DNA of 64,000 nt from Streptomyces sp. NBC_00620 (GCF_026341825.1 NZ_JAPENY010000003.1:2604001-2668000), one strand, 5' to 3'; positions 43,512 through 53,293 are shown, counted from the stretch's first letter. The notes: generated from the letters alone by a model not told the origin. Numbers and translations: made by a program.

Positions 43512-44279
43512 TCAGCGGAACTTCGCCTTCCCCGGCCCCTCCTCCACGAAGCTCCGCATCCCCCGCTCCCGGTCCTCCGTCGCGAACAGCCCGGCGAACC
43601 AGTTCCGTTCGATCGCGAGCCCGGTCTCGATGTCGGTCTCAAGACCCGCGTCGATGGACTCCTTCGCGGCACGCAGCGCGATCGCGGGTCCCTGCGCCAG
43701 CTTCGCGGCCCACGCGTGCGCCTGGGCGTACACCTCCTCGGTGGGTACGACCCGGTCCACGAGGCCGAGGGACAGCGCCTCGTCGGCCTTCACCATGCGC
43801 CCGGTGAAGATGAGGTCCTTCGCCCGCGAGGGGCCGATCAGCCGGGACAGCCGCTGGGTGCCGCCCGCGCCGGGGATCACACCGAGCAGGATCTCCGGCT
43901 GCCCGAGCTTCGCGTTCTCGCCGGCGATGCGGTAGTCCGCGCACAGCGCCAACTCGCAGCCCCCGCCCAGCGCGTAACCGGTGACCGCCGCGACGACCGG
44001 CTTGGGGATACGGGCGACGGCGGTGAAGGAGTCCTGCAGCGCCCGGGACCGTACGACCATCGCCGCGTGGTCCATGGCCTGCATCTCCTTGATGTCCGCG
44101 CCCGCCGCGAACACCTTCTCCCCGCCGTACAGCACCACCGCGCGCACGTCGTCGCGGCCCGTGGCCTCCTCGGCGAGCTCCTTGAGCCGGTCCTGTGTGG
44201 CGACGTCCAGCGCGTTCATGGGCGGACGGTCGAGACGGATGGTGCCGACGCCATCGGCCACTTCGAGATGCACAGTCAT
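43512..44279 (-). CDS. Enoyl-CoA hydratase/isomerase family protein
   Basis: A 255-residue crotonase-fold enzyme. The oxyanion-hole segments FAAGADIKEM (about 58-67) and ALGGGCELALCAD (about 103-115), and the GQPEILLGVIPGAGGTQRL motif with the two catalytic glutamates expected for hydratases, are all present. It probably hydrates 2-enoyl-CoA in fatty acid or amino acid breakdown. It is a single gene, not in a beta-oxidation operon. Confidence 0.92.
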   Translation of the reverse strand: MTVHLEVADGVGTIRLDRPPMNALDVATQDRLKELAEEATGRDDVRAVVLYGGEKVFAAGADIKEMQAMDHAAMVVRSRALQDSFTAVARIPKPVVAAVTGYALGGGCELALCADYRIAGENAKLGQPEILLGVIPGAGGTQRLSRLIGPSRAKDLIFTGRMVKADEALSLGLVDRVVPTEEVYAQAHAWAAKLAQGPAIALRAAKESIDAGLETDIETGLAIERNWFAGLFATEDRERGMRSFVEEGPGKAKFR

Positions 44280-44309
44280 GGCAGCAGGTTAGCGGCGGTT
44301 AACGACAAT

Positions 44310-44344
44310 GGGCCCGGTGTGCTGAGTCACAGCACACCGGGCCC
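44310..44344 (-). terminator. Hairpin terminator
   Basis: Perfect 15-bp arms GGGCCCGGTGTGCTG and CAGCACACCGGGCCC with a 5-nt loop. It lies downstream of the L,D-transpeptidase gene that ends at 44426 and ahead of the enoyl-CoA hydratase start. Confidence 0.85.
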
Positions 44345-44364
44345 GTACGTCGGAAGGATCCAAA

Positions 44365-44416
44365 GGAACTACCGGTCCGAAGGAACCATCGGAACTACCG
44401 GTCCGAAGGAACCATC
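44365..44416. repeat. Perfect 26-bp tandem duplication
   Basis: Positions 44365-44390 and 44391-44416 are identical; each begins GGAACTACCGGTCC and ends GGAACCATC. It lies 9 bp beyond the stop of the transpeptidase gene. Related short GAAGGAACC motifs surround it. Confidence 0.9.
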
Positions 44417-44425
44417 CGAAGGAAC

Positions 44426-45676
44426 CTACGCCTTCCACTTCTCCCAGGACATGTTCCAGCCGTTGAGCCCGTTGTCCGGGTCGACGATCCGGTCGTTGGA
44501 GTTCTTCACGACCACCACGTCACCGGTCATCGACTGGTTGAAGAACCAGGCCGCGGCCACCTTGCCGTCGTAGCCGCCGCGGACGTCCTTCAGGCCGATG
44601 CAGCCGTGACTGGCGTTGTAGTTGCCGAAGGCGCTGCCGCCCCAGTAGTTGCCGTGGATGAAGGTGCCGGAGGTGGTCAGGCGCTGGGCGTGCGGTACGT
44701 CCTTGATGTCGTACTCGCCGGCGTAGCCGACCGTCTCGCCGTTCATCCGGGTCACTTCGAGGCGGTCGGTGATGACCATCTGGCCGTTCCAGGTGTCGTA
44801 GCCGGGCTTGCCGGTGGTCACCGGGATGGTCTTGATGGTCTTGCCGTCGCGCTTGACCGTCATCGTCTTGGTCTTGACGTCGACGGTGGAGACCTGGCTG
44901 CGGCCGATCGTGAAGGACACGGTCTTGGCCTGGTCGCCGTAGACACCGGGCCGTCCCTCGACACCGTCGAGGTTGAGCTCCACCGTCACCTTCGTACCGG
45001 GCTTCCAGTACTCCTCGGGACGGAAGTCGAGGCGGTCGTTGCCGAACCAGTGGCCTTCCACTTCCACCGCGGGTTCGGTCTTGATGGTGATCGCCTTCTC
45101 GACGTCCTCGGGGTGCGTGATGCCCCGGGTGAAGTTGACGGAGAACGGCATTCCGACGCCGACCTTGGAACCGTCCTCCGGCGTGAAGATGCCGACGAAG
45201 GTGTTCTTCGGGGTCAGCGTGGTGAACGCGGACTCCTCGGCGGCCTCACGACCGCCGGAGTCCTTGGCCACCGCGTGGACCTTGTACTTGGTGGATGAGG
45301 CGAGGTGCGTCGAGGGCGTCCAGGTGGCGCCCCCGCCCGTTATCTCGCCCTCGACATCGTTGCCCTTGGTGTCTTCGACAGTCACCTCGGTCAGCTTGCC
45401 CTTGGCCGCTGTCACCTTGAGGGCGCCGCTGGTGGCCACGCCGCCCGCACCGTCCTTCGGGACGATGGACACGACGGCCTCCGAGACCTTGGTGTCCGCC
45501 GTCTCCGAGCTCCCGGTGCTCTTGCCCTTACCGTCCCCGGACCCGGAATCCGAGTCCCCTCCCCCGCCACACGCGGTCACGACGAGCAACAGCACCCCCA
45601 GCAGCAGCGCCAGGATCCCCTTGCTTCCGCGTGTCCGCGCGCCAACCGACGGCCCCGATATCGGTCGCCCGTTCAA
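44426..45676 (-). CDS. L,D-transpeptidase lipoprotein (YkuD), copy 1
   Basis: The 416-residue protein starts at TTG 45676, with GGGGAG 9 nt upstream. It has a lipoprotein signal (LLLVVTACGG), two Ig-like domains of the Mycobacterium Ldt type (about 75-270) and a C-terminal YkuD domain with HGNYWGGSAF and the active-site motif SHGCIGL. Such enzymes make 3-3 cross-links in peptidoglycan outside the membrane. A paralogue lies directly upstream in the same direction. A strong hairpin follows the gene. Confidence 0.93.
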   Translation of the reverse strand: MNGRPISGPSVGARTRGSKGILALLLGVLLLVVTACGGGGDSDSGSGDGKGKSTGSSETADTKVSEAVVSIVPKDGAGGVATSGALKVTAAKGKLTEVTVEDTKGNDVEGEITGGGATWTPSTHLASSTKYKVHAVAKDSGGREAAEESAFTTLTPKNTFVGIFTPEDGSKVGVGMPFSVNFTRGITHPEDVEKAITIKTEPAVEVEGHWFGNDRLDFRPEEYWKPGTKVTVELNLDGVEGRPGVYGDQAKTVSFTIGRSQVSTVDVKTKTMTVKRDGKTIKTIPVTTGKPGYDTWNGQMVITDRLEVTRMNGETVGYAGEYDIKDVPHAQRLTTSGTFIHGNYWGGSAFGNYNASHGCIGLKDVRGGYDGKVAAAWFFNQSMTGDVVVVKNSNDRIVDPDNGLNGWNMSWEKWKA

Positions 45677-45856
45677 GTTCGTTCTCCCCTCGCACGGCCT
45701 GGTCCAGGCCCGCACCCCAACGCGTCCCACGCGCACATCGCGCTAATTAATCACACGGCCTGAAGCGATGGCTCCCCGGGACTGTCACTGTTCAGTCCCA
45801 ACTTCAGCCGTGCGTGGGCGAGCCGGGGCCCGTCGTGCGCGTACCCCTTTGTCGCC

Positions 45857-47089
45857 CTACTTCACCGCGCCGCCCGCCTTCCACTGCTTCCAGGTCATGT
45901 TCCACCCGCCGAGCCCGTTGTCGGGAGCGACCTTTTTGTCTTTGCTGTTGACGACCTCGACGACGTCACCGATGAGGCTGCGGTCGAAGAACCAGCCCGC
46001 CGGGGTGTCCGAGCTGCCGCCCTTCACGTCCCTGAGGCCCACGCAGCCGTGGCTGACATTGGTGCTGCCGAAGACGCCCTCCGCCCAGTAGTTGCCGTGC
46101 AGGAAGGTCCCGGAGCTGGTGAGGCGCATCGCGTGGGGGACGTCCGGGATGTCGTACTCGCCCTTGCCGTTGGCCTTCTTGAAACCGACCGTGGCGCCGT
46201 TCATCCGGGTCACCTCGAGCATCTCGGTGACCACCATCTTCCCGTTGTACGTCGTGCTCTTGGGGGCGCCCGCGGTGATCGGCACGGTGGCCAGGAGCTC
46301 GCCGTCGCGACGTACCTCCATGGTGTGGTCGGCGGCGTCCACGAGACTGACCTGACTGCGGCCGACGGTGAACGAGAAGGTCTTGTACTGCAGCCCGTAC
46401 ACGCCCGGGGCCGCCTCGACGTCCCGCAGCCCCAGCGTGACCGTGACCTTCGTCCCCGGCTTCCAGTACTTCTGGGGCCGGAAGTCGAGGCGGTCCTTGC
46501 CGAACCAGTGCGGGCGGACCTCGACCGCCGGCTCCGCGACCACCTTGACCGCGCGCTCGACGGCGGCCCGGTTCTCGATCTCCCGGTTGAACTCGAGGGA
46601 GACGATCATCCCGGTGCCGACGGTGGAGCGGTCCTCCGGGGTGACGTATCCGATGAACCGCTCGTCGGGGACGAACGTCGTGAACGTCGTGTGCCGCGCC
46701 GAGCGCCGCCCGTACCCGTCGAGGGCCACCACGTCGACGGTGTACCGGGCGGCGAGGGCGAGCCGCTCGTCGTCGGGCCGCCAGCGCAACCCGTCCTCGG
46801 AGATGCTCCCCGGCACCGGGGACTCCTGCGCGTCCTGCTCCTTGACCACCTGCACTGACTCCAGGCGCCCGCTGGACACCCGTACCCGGATCGACTTCTC
46901 CGGGCCCACGGCCTTGCTGTGGTCGTCGGGCGAGACGCGGATGACGTCCTCGGGCGACGGTGGTTTGCCCAGCACCTCGTCCATCCCGTTCGAGGTGCAG
47001 CCGGAGGCTCCGGCCAGCAGGCCGGCCCAGGTCAGTACGGCGGCCAGCGCGGCCCCTGCGCGCCGCGCGCGTGTCTGTACGTGCTTCAC
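45857..47089 (-). CDS. L,D-transpeptidase lipoprotein (YkuD), copy 2
   Basis: A 410-residue paralogue of the previous gene with the same plan: lipobox LLAGASGC, two Ig-like domains, the YWKPGTKVTV region and YkuD motifs HGNYWAEGVF and SHGCVGL. GTG 47089 is the only sensible start, though its ribosome site is weak. A 180-bp gap with an AT-rich stretch (near 45745) separates the pair, so copy 1 may have its own promoter. It is divergent from glgX. Confidence 0.92.
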   Translation of the reverse strand: MKHVQTRARRAGAALAAVLTWAGLLAGASGCTSNGMDEVLGKPPSPEDVIRVSPDDHSKAVGPEKSIRVRVSSGRLESVQVVKEQDAQESPVPGSISEDGLRWRPDDERLALAARYTVDVVALDGYGRRSARHTTFTTFVPDERFIGYVTPEDRSTVGTGMIVSLEFNREIENRAAVERAVKVVAEPAVEVRPHWFGKDRLDFRPQKYWKPGTKVTVTLGLRDVEAAPGVYGLQYKTFSFTVGRSQVSLVDAADHTMEVRRDGELLATVPITAGAPKSTTYNGKMVVTEMLEVTRMNGATVGFKKANGKGEYDIPDVPHAMRLTSSGTFLHGNYWAEGVFGSTNVSHGCVGLRDVKGGSSDTPAGWFFDRSLIGDVVEVVNSKDKKVAPDNGLGGWNMTWKQWKAGGAVK

Positions 47090-47240
47090 GAGGGGCCCAA
47101 CGACTGCGCCTCTCTGGGGAAACGTGAGTGCGAGCCAAGCGCTGGGCAGAACAGTGGGGAGAACGACTCGACGGAGAGCGGTGGCCGGGACGCCAACGGC
47201 CCTTTTCGCGTCGTTCCATCGAGCCGCAGGAGGCTGACCG

Positions 47241-49496
47241 GTGTCGAGCGCACCCGAGCAGGAGGCAGTACAGGAGGGGCGTACGGCGGGCGACGTGCTG
47301 CCCGCGCAGCCCGCCCCCCTGATGAACGGCGCGTCGCGTGCGGCGCCCGCCGTGTCCGTGTGGCCTGGCGCCCCGACCCCGCTGGGCGCGCGCTTCCGCG
47401 TCGGCCCCGACGGCGTCACGGGCACCAACTTCGCCCTGTGGGCGGGTGGCGCGGAGGCCGTCGAGCTGTGCCTCTTCGACGAGGAGGGCGCCGAGATCCG
47501 GGTCCCGCTGACCGAGCTGACCCACGAGATCTGGCACGGCTTCGTGCCCGGCGTGCTCCCGGGCCGCCGCTACGGCTTCCGGGTGCACGGCCGCTGGGAC
47601 CCGTGGACCGGCGCCCGCTGGAACCCGGCGAAACTGCTCCTGGACCCGTACGCCCGTGCCGTGGACGGCGACTTCAGCCTGCCGCCCGAGGTGTACGGGC
47701 ACGTCCGCGACTGGCCCCAGCAGCAGGTCGCGGACACCGTGCGCGACGACCGGGACTCGGCGCCGTACGTCCCCAAGGGTGTCGTCGTCCATGACGACGA
47801 GGACTGGTCGGACGACCACCGCCCCAAGACCCCGTGGGCCGACTCGGTGATCTACGAACTGCATGTGCGGGGATTCACCCGTCTGCACCCCGGGATCCCG
47901 CAGGAACTCCGGGGCACCTACGCCGGGTTGGCGCACCCTGCCGCCATCGACCATCTGGTGCGGCTGGGGGTGACGGCCGTGGAGCTGCTTCCGGTGCACC
48001 AGTTCGCGCACGAGGACCATCTGCTGCGCAAGGGCCTCAAGAACTACTGGGGCTACAACTCCATCGGGTACTTCGCGCCGCATGCCGGATACGCCGCCTC
48101 CGGCACCACCGGTCAGCAGGTCGGCGAGTTCAAGCGGATGGTACGGGCGCTGCACGCCGCCGGTATCGAGGTGATCCTCGACGTGGTGTACAACCACACC
48201 GCCGAGGCGGGCGAGTTGGGGCCCATGCTGTCCCTGCGCGGTATCGACAACCGCGGGTACTACCGGCTGCAGTCCGACGCCCGGCGGTACGCGGACTACA
48301 CGGGGTGCGGGAACACCCTGCACGTGGTGCAGCCGCATGTACTGCGGCTGATCACGGACTCGCTGCGGTACTGGGTGCAGGAGATGGGGGTGGACGGCTT
48401 CCGTTTCGACCTGGCCGCCGCGCTGGCCCGGTCGATGCACGACGTCGACATGCTGTCGCCGTTCCTGGCCGTCATCGCGCAGGACCCGGTGCTGCGGCGG
48501 GTGAAGCTGATCGCGGAGCCCTGGGACGTGGGGTCCGGGGGCTATCAGGTGGGGGCCTTCCCACCTCTGTGGACGGAGTGGAACGACCGCTACCGCAACG
48601 CCGTACGGGACTTCTGGCGGGGGGCGCTGCCGGATGTGCGGGATCTGGGATACCGGCTTTCGGGGTCGAGCGACCTCTACGCGTGGGGCGGGCGGCGTCC
48701 GTACGCCTCGGTGAACTTCGTCACCGCGCACGACGGGTTCACGCTCCGGGATCTCGTCTCGTACGAGCGCAAGCACAACGAGGCGAACGGGGAAGGGAAC
48801 CGGGACGGCTCGGACGACAACCGGTCGTGGAACTGCGGGGCCGAGGGAGAGACGGACGACGAGCGCGTACGGGCCCTGCGGCGGCGCCAGTTGAGGAACC
48901 TGCTGACGAGTCTGCTGCTGTCGACCGGGGTGCCGATGCTGGTCGCAGGGGACGAGTTCGGGCGGACCCAGCGGGGGAGCAACAACGCGTACTGCCAGGA
49001 CAACGAGATCAGCTGGGTCGACTGGTCGTATCTCGACGACCCCGGGTGGCGGGCGCTGTTCGAGTTGACCTCGCGACTGATCGCGCTGCGGCACGAGCAT
49101 CCCGTGCTGCGGAGGCGGGCGTTCTTCTCCGGGCGGGCGCATTCCGTGGACGGGCTGCGGGACCTGGCGTGGTTCACCGCGCGGGGGACGGAGATGACCG
49201 AGCAGGACTGGTACGCGCCGGCCGCGACGCTGGGGATGTATCTGTCCGGGCGGGACATTCCCGGGCGGGACGCGCGGGGGGTGCCTGTCGTGGACGACAG
49301 CTTTCTCGCCGTGCTGCATGCCGGGGACCGGCCGGTGAGTTTCGTACTGCCCGGGCCGCCGTGGGCCTCGCGGTACGAGGTGGTGGTGGACACCTCGCGG
49401 GAATCGCAGGCGGAGGCTCCCGGGGTGGTGCATCGGGCGGGGGCGGGGGTTACTGTGCCGGCTCGGGCGGTGTTGTTGCTGCGGGTGGTGGGGTGA
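47241..49496 (+). CDS. glgX: Glycogen debranching enzyme GlgX
   Basis: A 751-residue GH13 enzyme that cuts alpha-1,6 branches of glycogen limit dextrin. It has the N-terminal CBM48-like region (LGARFRVGPDGVTGTNFALWA) and the catalytic motifs VVYNHTAEAG, DGFRFDLAAAL (nucleophile Asp), AEPWDVG (acid/base Glu) and FVTAHDGFTLRDLV. GTG 47241 follows AGGAGG. In Streptomyces glycogen is turned over during sporulation. The gene is alone, not with glgE/treS genes. Confidence 0.94.
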   Translation: MSSAPEQEAVQEGRTAGDVLPAQPAPLMNGASRAAPAVSVWPGAPTPLGARFRVGPDGVTGTNFALWAGGAEAVELCLFDEEGAEIRVPLTELTHEIWHGFVPGVLPGRRYGFRVHGRWDPWTGARWNPAKLLLDPYARAVDGDFSLPPEVYGHVRDWPQQQVADTVRDDRDSAPYVPKGVVVHDDEDWSDDHRPKTPWADSVIYELHVRGFTRLHPGIPQELRGTYAGLAHPAAIDHLVRLGVTAVELLPVHQFAHEDHLLRKGLKNYWGYNSIGYFAPHAGYAASGTTGQQVGEFKRMVRALHAAGIEVILDVVYNHTAEAGELGPMLSLRGIDNRGYYRLQSDARRYADYTGCGNTLHVVQPHVLRLITDSLRYWVQEMGVDGFRFDLAAALARSMHDVDMLSPFLAVIAQDPVLRRVKLIAEPWDVGSGGYQVGAFPPLWTEWNDRYRNAVRDFWRGALPDVRDLGYRLSGSSDLYAWGGRRPYASVNFVTAHDGFTLRDLVSYERKHNEANGEGNRDGSDDNRSWNCGAEGETDDERVRALRRRQLRNLLTSLLLSTGVPMLVAGDEFGRTQRGSNNAYCQDNEISWVDWSYLDDPGWRALFELTSRLIALRHEHPVLRRRAFFSGRAHSVDGLRDLAWFTARGTEMTEQDWYAPAATLGMYLSGRDIPGRDARGVPVVDDSFLAVLHAGDRPVSFVLPGPPWASRYEVVVDTSRESQAEAPGVVHRAGAGVTVPARAVLLLRVVG

Positions 49497-49524
49497 TGTT
49501 CTTTCGCCCCCTCCGCCCCTTCCC

Positions 49525-49601
49525 GTCCCGTTCCTGGGGGCTCCGCCCCCAGACCCCCGTGTCGCGCTGCGCGCTCGTCCTCAAACGCCGGACGGGCTGA
49601 C
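49525..49601. repeat. Dispersed Streptomyces repeat with hairpin
   Basis: The CTGGGGGC-TCC-GCCCCCAG hairpin (49534-49552) followed by CTCAAACGCCGGACGGGCTG is a repeat I know from the ends of many Streptomyces genes. It follows glgX and may terminate it. Confidence 0.75.
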
Positions 49602-49661
49602 TTGTCCAGCGCTTGGACGGCTTCTTGACGCTCAACCTCACCGCTGGCAACGTCCGTCGTC

Positions 49662-49757
49662 ATGAGGATTCCCGCTGATCACCCGTGCGCGCTCGTCGCG
49701 CTCGTGGAGCGGCGTCACGTCGATCTGTGCCGGCAGTCCAGCGCCATCTGTCGCTGA
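49662..49757 (+). CDS. Putative leader peptide upstream of the sulfatase gene
   Basis: A 31-codon frame encodes MRIPADHPCALVALVERR followed by HVDLCRQSSAICR. The HVDLxRxxSAxCR ending marks a family of short leader peptides found in Streptomyces before sulfur-metabolism genes, and it has three cysteine codons. The stop is 93 bp before the sulfatase start. Related cysteine leaders are thought to sense cysteine supply through ribosome stalling. TTGACG (49624-49629) could be a -35 box. Confidence 0.75.
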   Translation: MRIPADHPCALVALVERRHVDLCRQSSAICR

Positions 49758-49850
49758 GCCCGCGGTCTCCGCTGCCCTCCTTTCTCCTTAATTCCCCTGA
49801 ATCCTTTCTGCGTGTCCCGTCGTGGGACACGTCTGTTCTGAGGAACCCGC

Positions 49851-51263
49851 ATGTCCGAAATATCCCGTCGGGTCTTCGGTGGTCTGATCGGTGGCGGTGC
49901 CGTGACCGCCGTCGCCGGTACGGCCGCCGCCACCGAAGCAGCCGCCGCCGAGCGCCCGTTCCGGGCCAGGACCGCCGCCTCCGGTTCGGGTCGGCGTCCC
50001 AACCTCCTCGTCATCCTGGGTGACGACCTCGGCTGGGCCGACCTGTCCTCGTACGGCGCACCGCACATCAAGACGCCGAACCTGGACCGGCTGGCCCGGC
50101 AAGGGGTGCGGTTCACCGACGCGTACTCCGGGTCGGCCACCTGCTCGCCGACCCGGTTCAGTCTGTACACCGGGCGCTATCCGGGACGTACGAAGGGCGG
50201 TCTCGCCGAGCCCATCGCCAACAGGACCCAGGGGCTCGACCCCAGCCATCCCACTCTCGCCTCCCTGCTGAAGAAGGCGGGATACGCGACCGCGCTCATC
50301 GGCAAGTGGCACTGCGGCTTCCTGCCGGACTACGGGCCCACCAAGTCGGGCTGGGACGAGTTCTTCGGCAACTTCGGGGGCGTACTGGAGTACTTCTCCA
50401 AGCTCGGGCAGCTCGGCGCCTACGACCTGTACGAGGGTGACGCGGAGTACAAGGACCTGCGCTACTACACGGAGGTGCTGACCGAGCGGGCCGTGGAGTA
50501 CGTGAGCCGCGAGCACGACAAGCCGTGGCTGCTCAACCTCAACTTCACCACCCCGCACTGGCCCTGGCTCGCGGAGGACGACGCGGAGACCGGCGCCGAG
50601 ATCGCGGCGAAGATACGGGCCGCGAGCAGCCAGGCGCAGGTGACCGCCGCGCTCCTCCACAACGACGGCGGCTCGGTCGAGAAGTACACGCAGATGGTGG
50701 AGAGCCTCGACGCCGCCGTCGGGGAGGTGCTCAACGCGCTGCGCCGGGCCGGTCAGGAGGAGAACACGGTGGTGCTGTTCGCCAGTGACAACGGCGGCGA
50801 GCGCTTCTCGTACAACTGGCCGCTCAGCGGAGAGAAGGCCTCGCTGCTCGAAGGCGGTATCCGGGTGCCGACCATCGTGCGGTGGCCCGCCCGCCTCGAC
50901 GGCAAGCAGGTCAGCCACGAGCCGGCATTCTCACCGGACTGGACGGCGACCCTGCTGGAGCTGGGCGGGGCACGGCCGGACCCGGCGTACCCGCTGGACG
51001 GCACCAGCCTCGCCGGGTACCTGCTGCGCGGCGAGGAGGTGGCCGAGCGCGACCTCTTCTGGCGGGTCCGGGGCAACCGGGCGCTGCGGCGCGGGGACTG
51101 GAAGTACCACCAGGCCTCCGACGGCGTCGACCACCTGTACGACCTCACCGCGGACTCCCGCGAGCAGGCCGACCTCGCGGCGGACCGGCCGGAGTTGCTC
51201 GCGGAGCTCAAGGCCGCCTGGGAGAAGACGGCGGCCGGCCTGCTGCCGTACCCCGCCTCCTGA
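49851..51263 (+). CDS. Tat-exported sulfatase
   Basis: The 470-residue protein has a twin-arginine-type leader (SRRVFGGLIGGGAVTAVAG) and a full sulfatase fold: NLLVILGDDLGWAD with metal Asp residues, the formylglycine site Cys98-Ser-Pro-Thr-Arg, GKWHCG, TTPHWP and SDNGG. Cys98 must be oxidised to formylglycine by an FGE-type enzyme encoded elsewhere. It should release sulfate from organic esters outside the cell. The leader peptide in front suggests control by cysteine or sulfur supply. Confidence 0.93.
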   Translation: MSEISRRVFGGLIGGGAVTAVAGTAAATEAAAAERPFRARTAASGSGRRPNLLVILGDDLGWADLSSYGAPHIKTPNLDRLARQGVRFTDAYSGSATCSPTRFSLYTGRYPGRTKGGLAEPIANRTQGLDPSHPTLASLLKKAGYATALIGKWHCGFLPDYGPTKSGWDEFFGNFGGVLEYFSKLGQLGAYDLYEGDAEYKDLRYYTEVLTERAVEYVSREHDKPWLLNLNFTTPHWPWLAEDDAETGAEIAAKIRAASSQAQVTAALLHNDGGSVEKYTQMVESLDAAVGEVLNALRRAGQEENTVVLFASDNGGERFSYNWPLSGEKASLLEGGIRVPTIVRWPARLDGKQVSHEPAFSPDWTATLLELGGARPDPAYPLDGTSLAGYLLRGEEVAERDLFWRVRGNRALRRGDWKYHQASDGVDHLYDLTADSREQADLAADRPELLAELKAAWEKTAAGLLPYPAS

Positions 51264-51391
51264 TCAGCTTGGCCTTCACGGTCGCCTCGCTGATGCCCGC
51301 CGCCATCGGCCGGTCGTAGGACCAGCGGCCGATCCTGGTACGGCCAAAACTCAGTGGGCGTTGTCAGTGCCGATCCGTAGGCTCCGTGCTG

Positions 51392-53293
51392 ATGGCGACA
51401 ACACCTGTAACCACCAAGGACCCTGAGAAGACCGGTGGCCGGTCGGCCGTGCGCACGCTGCTGCGGCTGTGGCCGTACGTCCGGCCGGTGCGCGGGCGGC
51501 TGTTCACCGCCGCGTTCGTCGCGGTGCTCGCCTCCTGTACGGGGCTGGTGATTCCGCTCGTGCTGAAGTGGATGGTGGACGGGCCGGTCGCCGACCGGGA
51601 CTCCGCGGGGGTGTGGCTCGGTGCGCTGTATCTGCTGCTGTTCGGGCTCGCGGAGGCGCTGCTGTTCGGGCTGCGGCGGTGGCTGGTGGCACGGCCCCTG
51701 GCGGGTGTCGAGGCGGCGATGCGGGCGGATCTGTACCGGCACCTGCAGCGGCTGCCGGTCGCCTTCCACGACCGCTGGGCCTCCGGTCAGCTGCTGTCCC
51801 GGGGCACCACGGACCTGATGCTAGTGCGCATGTTCCTGGCCTTCCCGCTGACCTTCCTGTTGGTCAACTCCGTGACGATCCTCGCGGGCATGGCCATCAT
51901 GCTGGCCCAGGAGTGGACGCTCGGGCTGGTGCTGCTCGCTCCCGCGGTCCCCGTGATGTTCGTCTGCTGGCTCTTCGAGCGGCGGTACTCGAAGGTGGCG
52001 CGGCGGGCGCAGGACCAGGTGGGCGACCTGACGACGGTCGTCGAGGAGAGCGTGCTCGGCATCCGCATCATCAAGGGCTTCGGGCGCCATCGCAGCCAGG
52101 CCCGCGCGTTCCGCGAGCTGTCCGGGACCCTGCGCGGCACGGAACTCGCCAAGGCCCGCCTCCTCGCCTCCATCTGGGCCGTCATCGTCACCCTCCCCGA
52201 ACTCGCCATCGGCACCGCCCTCGTCCTCGGCACCATCCAGGTAGCCGACGGCCACCTCTCCGCCGGCACCCTGGTCGCCTTCCTCTCCACCGCCCTCGCC
52301 CTGCGCTGGCCGGTCGACTCCATCGGCTTCCTCCTGGCAATGAGCCAGGAGGCAGCAACAGCGACGGAAAGGTACTTCGAGGTAAGGGACGAGAAGCCGG
52401 AGTCCGTCATAGCTGTGGGCATGCGTGCCGCTAGGGGCGGCACGGGTGGGCACAGCGGCACCTCGCAAGCGCCGAGCAGCGCACCCACCCCAAGCCCAGC
52501 CCCCACCCCGCCGGCAGATTCAACAGGCCCCGGCGGACTCCAGTTCCACAACGTCCGCTTCCGCTACCCCGACGCCCCCGAGAACACCCCACCCATCCTC
52601 GACCGCATCGACCTGCACATCCGCCCCGGCGAATCGATGGCGCTGGTCGGAGCAACAGGCACCGGCAAAACCACCCTCACCGCCCTGGTCCCCCGCCTCC
52701 ACGAGGTAACGTCCGGCCGCATCACACTGGACGGCGAGGACATCACGGCAATCCCCCGCGAGGAACTCCGCACCCGCGTAGCCATGGCCTTCGAGGAGCC
52801 CACCCTCTTCTCGGCAAGCGTCGGCGAGAACGTACTCATGGGCGCCGAGGACGGCGCGGGCGAAACAGAGTTGGACCAGGCGCTAGCCGTCGCGCAGGCG
52901 GACTTCGCACACGCGCTGCCCCACGGCACGGACACCCAGGTAGGCGAACAGGGCCTGAGCCTCTCCGGCGGCCAGCGGCAGCGCCTCGCCCTGGCGAGAG
53001 CGGTCGTAGGCAGCCCCCGCTTCCTGGTCCTCGACGACCCCTTGTCGGCCCTGGACGTGCACACGGAGGCCGCGGTAGAGGCGGCACTGCGCCGCGTACT
53101 GGCGGACACGACCGCCCTGATCGTGGCGCACCGCCCGTCCACGGTCCTGCTCGCGGACCGAGTGGCCCTGCTCTCCGCCGGCCGCATCACCGCGGTGGGC
53201 ACCCACCACGAACTACTGCGCACGAACGCCGAGTACGCCCACCTGATGTCAGGCACCGAGGGCACAGAGGGCACAGAGGAGGACGACCGATGA
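51392..53293 (+). CDS. ABC exporter half-transporter 1 (TMD-NBD)
   Basis: The 633-residue protein has six membrane helices (about 25-320) followed by an ATPase domain with Walker A GATGTGKTT, signature LSGGQRQR, Walker B FLVLDDP and the switch-type IVAHR. A Pro/Ser-rich linker (about 355-385) joins the two. ATG 51392 is preferred over GTG 51386. The next gene overlaps by ATGA and encodes a second half, so they likely form a heterodimeric exporter of drugs, lipids or peptides. Confidence 0.92.
   Translation: MATTPVTTKDPEKTGGRSAVRTLLRLWPYVRPVRGRLFTAAFVAVLASCTGLVIPLVLKWMVDGPVADRDSAGVWLGALYLLLFGLAEALLFGLRRWLVARPLAGVEAAMRADLYRHLQRLPVAFHDRWASGQLLSRGTTDLMLVRMFLAFPLTFLLVNSVTILAGMAIMLAQEWTLGLVLLAPAVPVMFVCWLFERRYSKVARRAQDQVGDLTTVVEESVLGIRIIKGFGRHRSQARAFRELSGTLRGTELAKARLLASIWAVIVTLPELAIGTALVLGTIQVADGHLSAGTLVAFLSTALALRWPVDSIGFLLAMSQEAATATERYFEVRDEKPESVIAVGMRAARGGTGGHSGTSQAPSSAPTPSPAPTPPADSTGPGGLQFHNVRFRYPDAPENTPPILDRIDLHIRPGESMALVGATGTGKTTLTALVPRLHEVTSGRITLDGEDITAIPREELRTRVAMAFEEPTLFSASVGENVLMGAEDGAGETELDQALAVAQADFAHALPHGTDTQVGEQGLSLSGGQRQRLALARAVVGSPRFLVLDDPLSALDVHTEAAVEAALRRVLADTTALIVAHRPSTVLLADRVALLSAGRITAVGTHHELLRTNAEYAHLMSGTEGTEGTEEDDR

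Noticed and set aside
51386..51391. GTG 51386 as the start of the first ABC gene
   Set aside because: ATG 51392 is two codons further and gives the usual MATTP-type start; the difference does not affect the protein.
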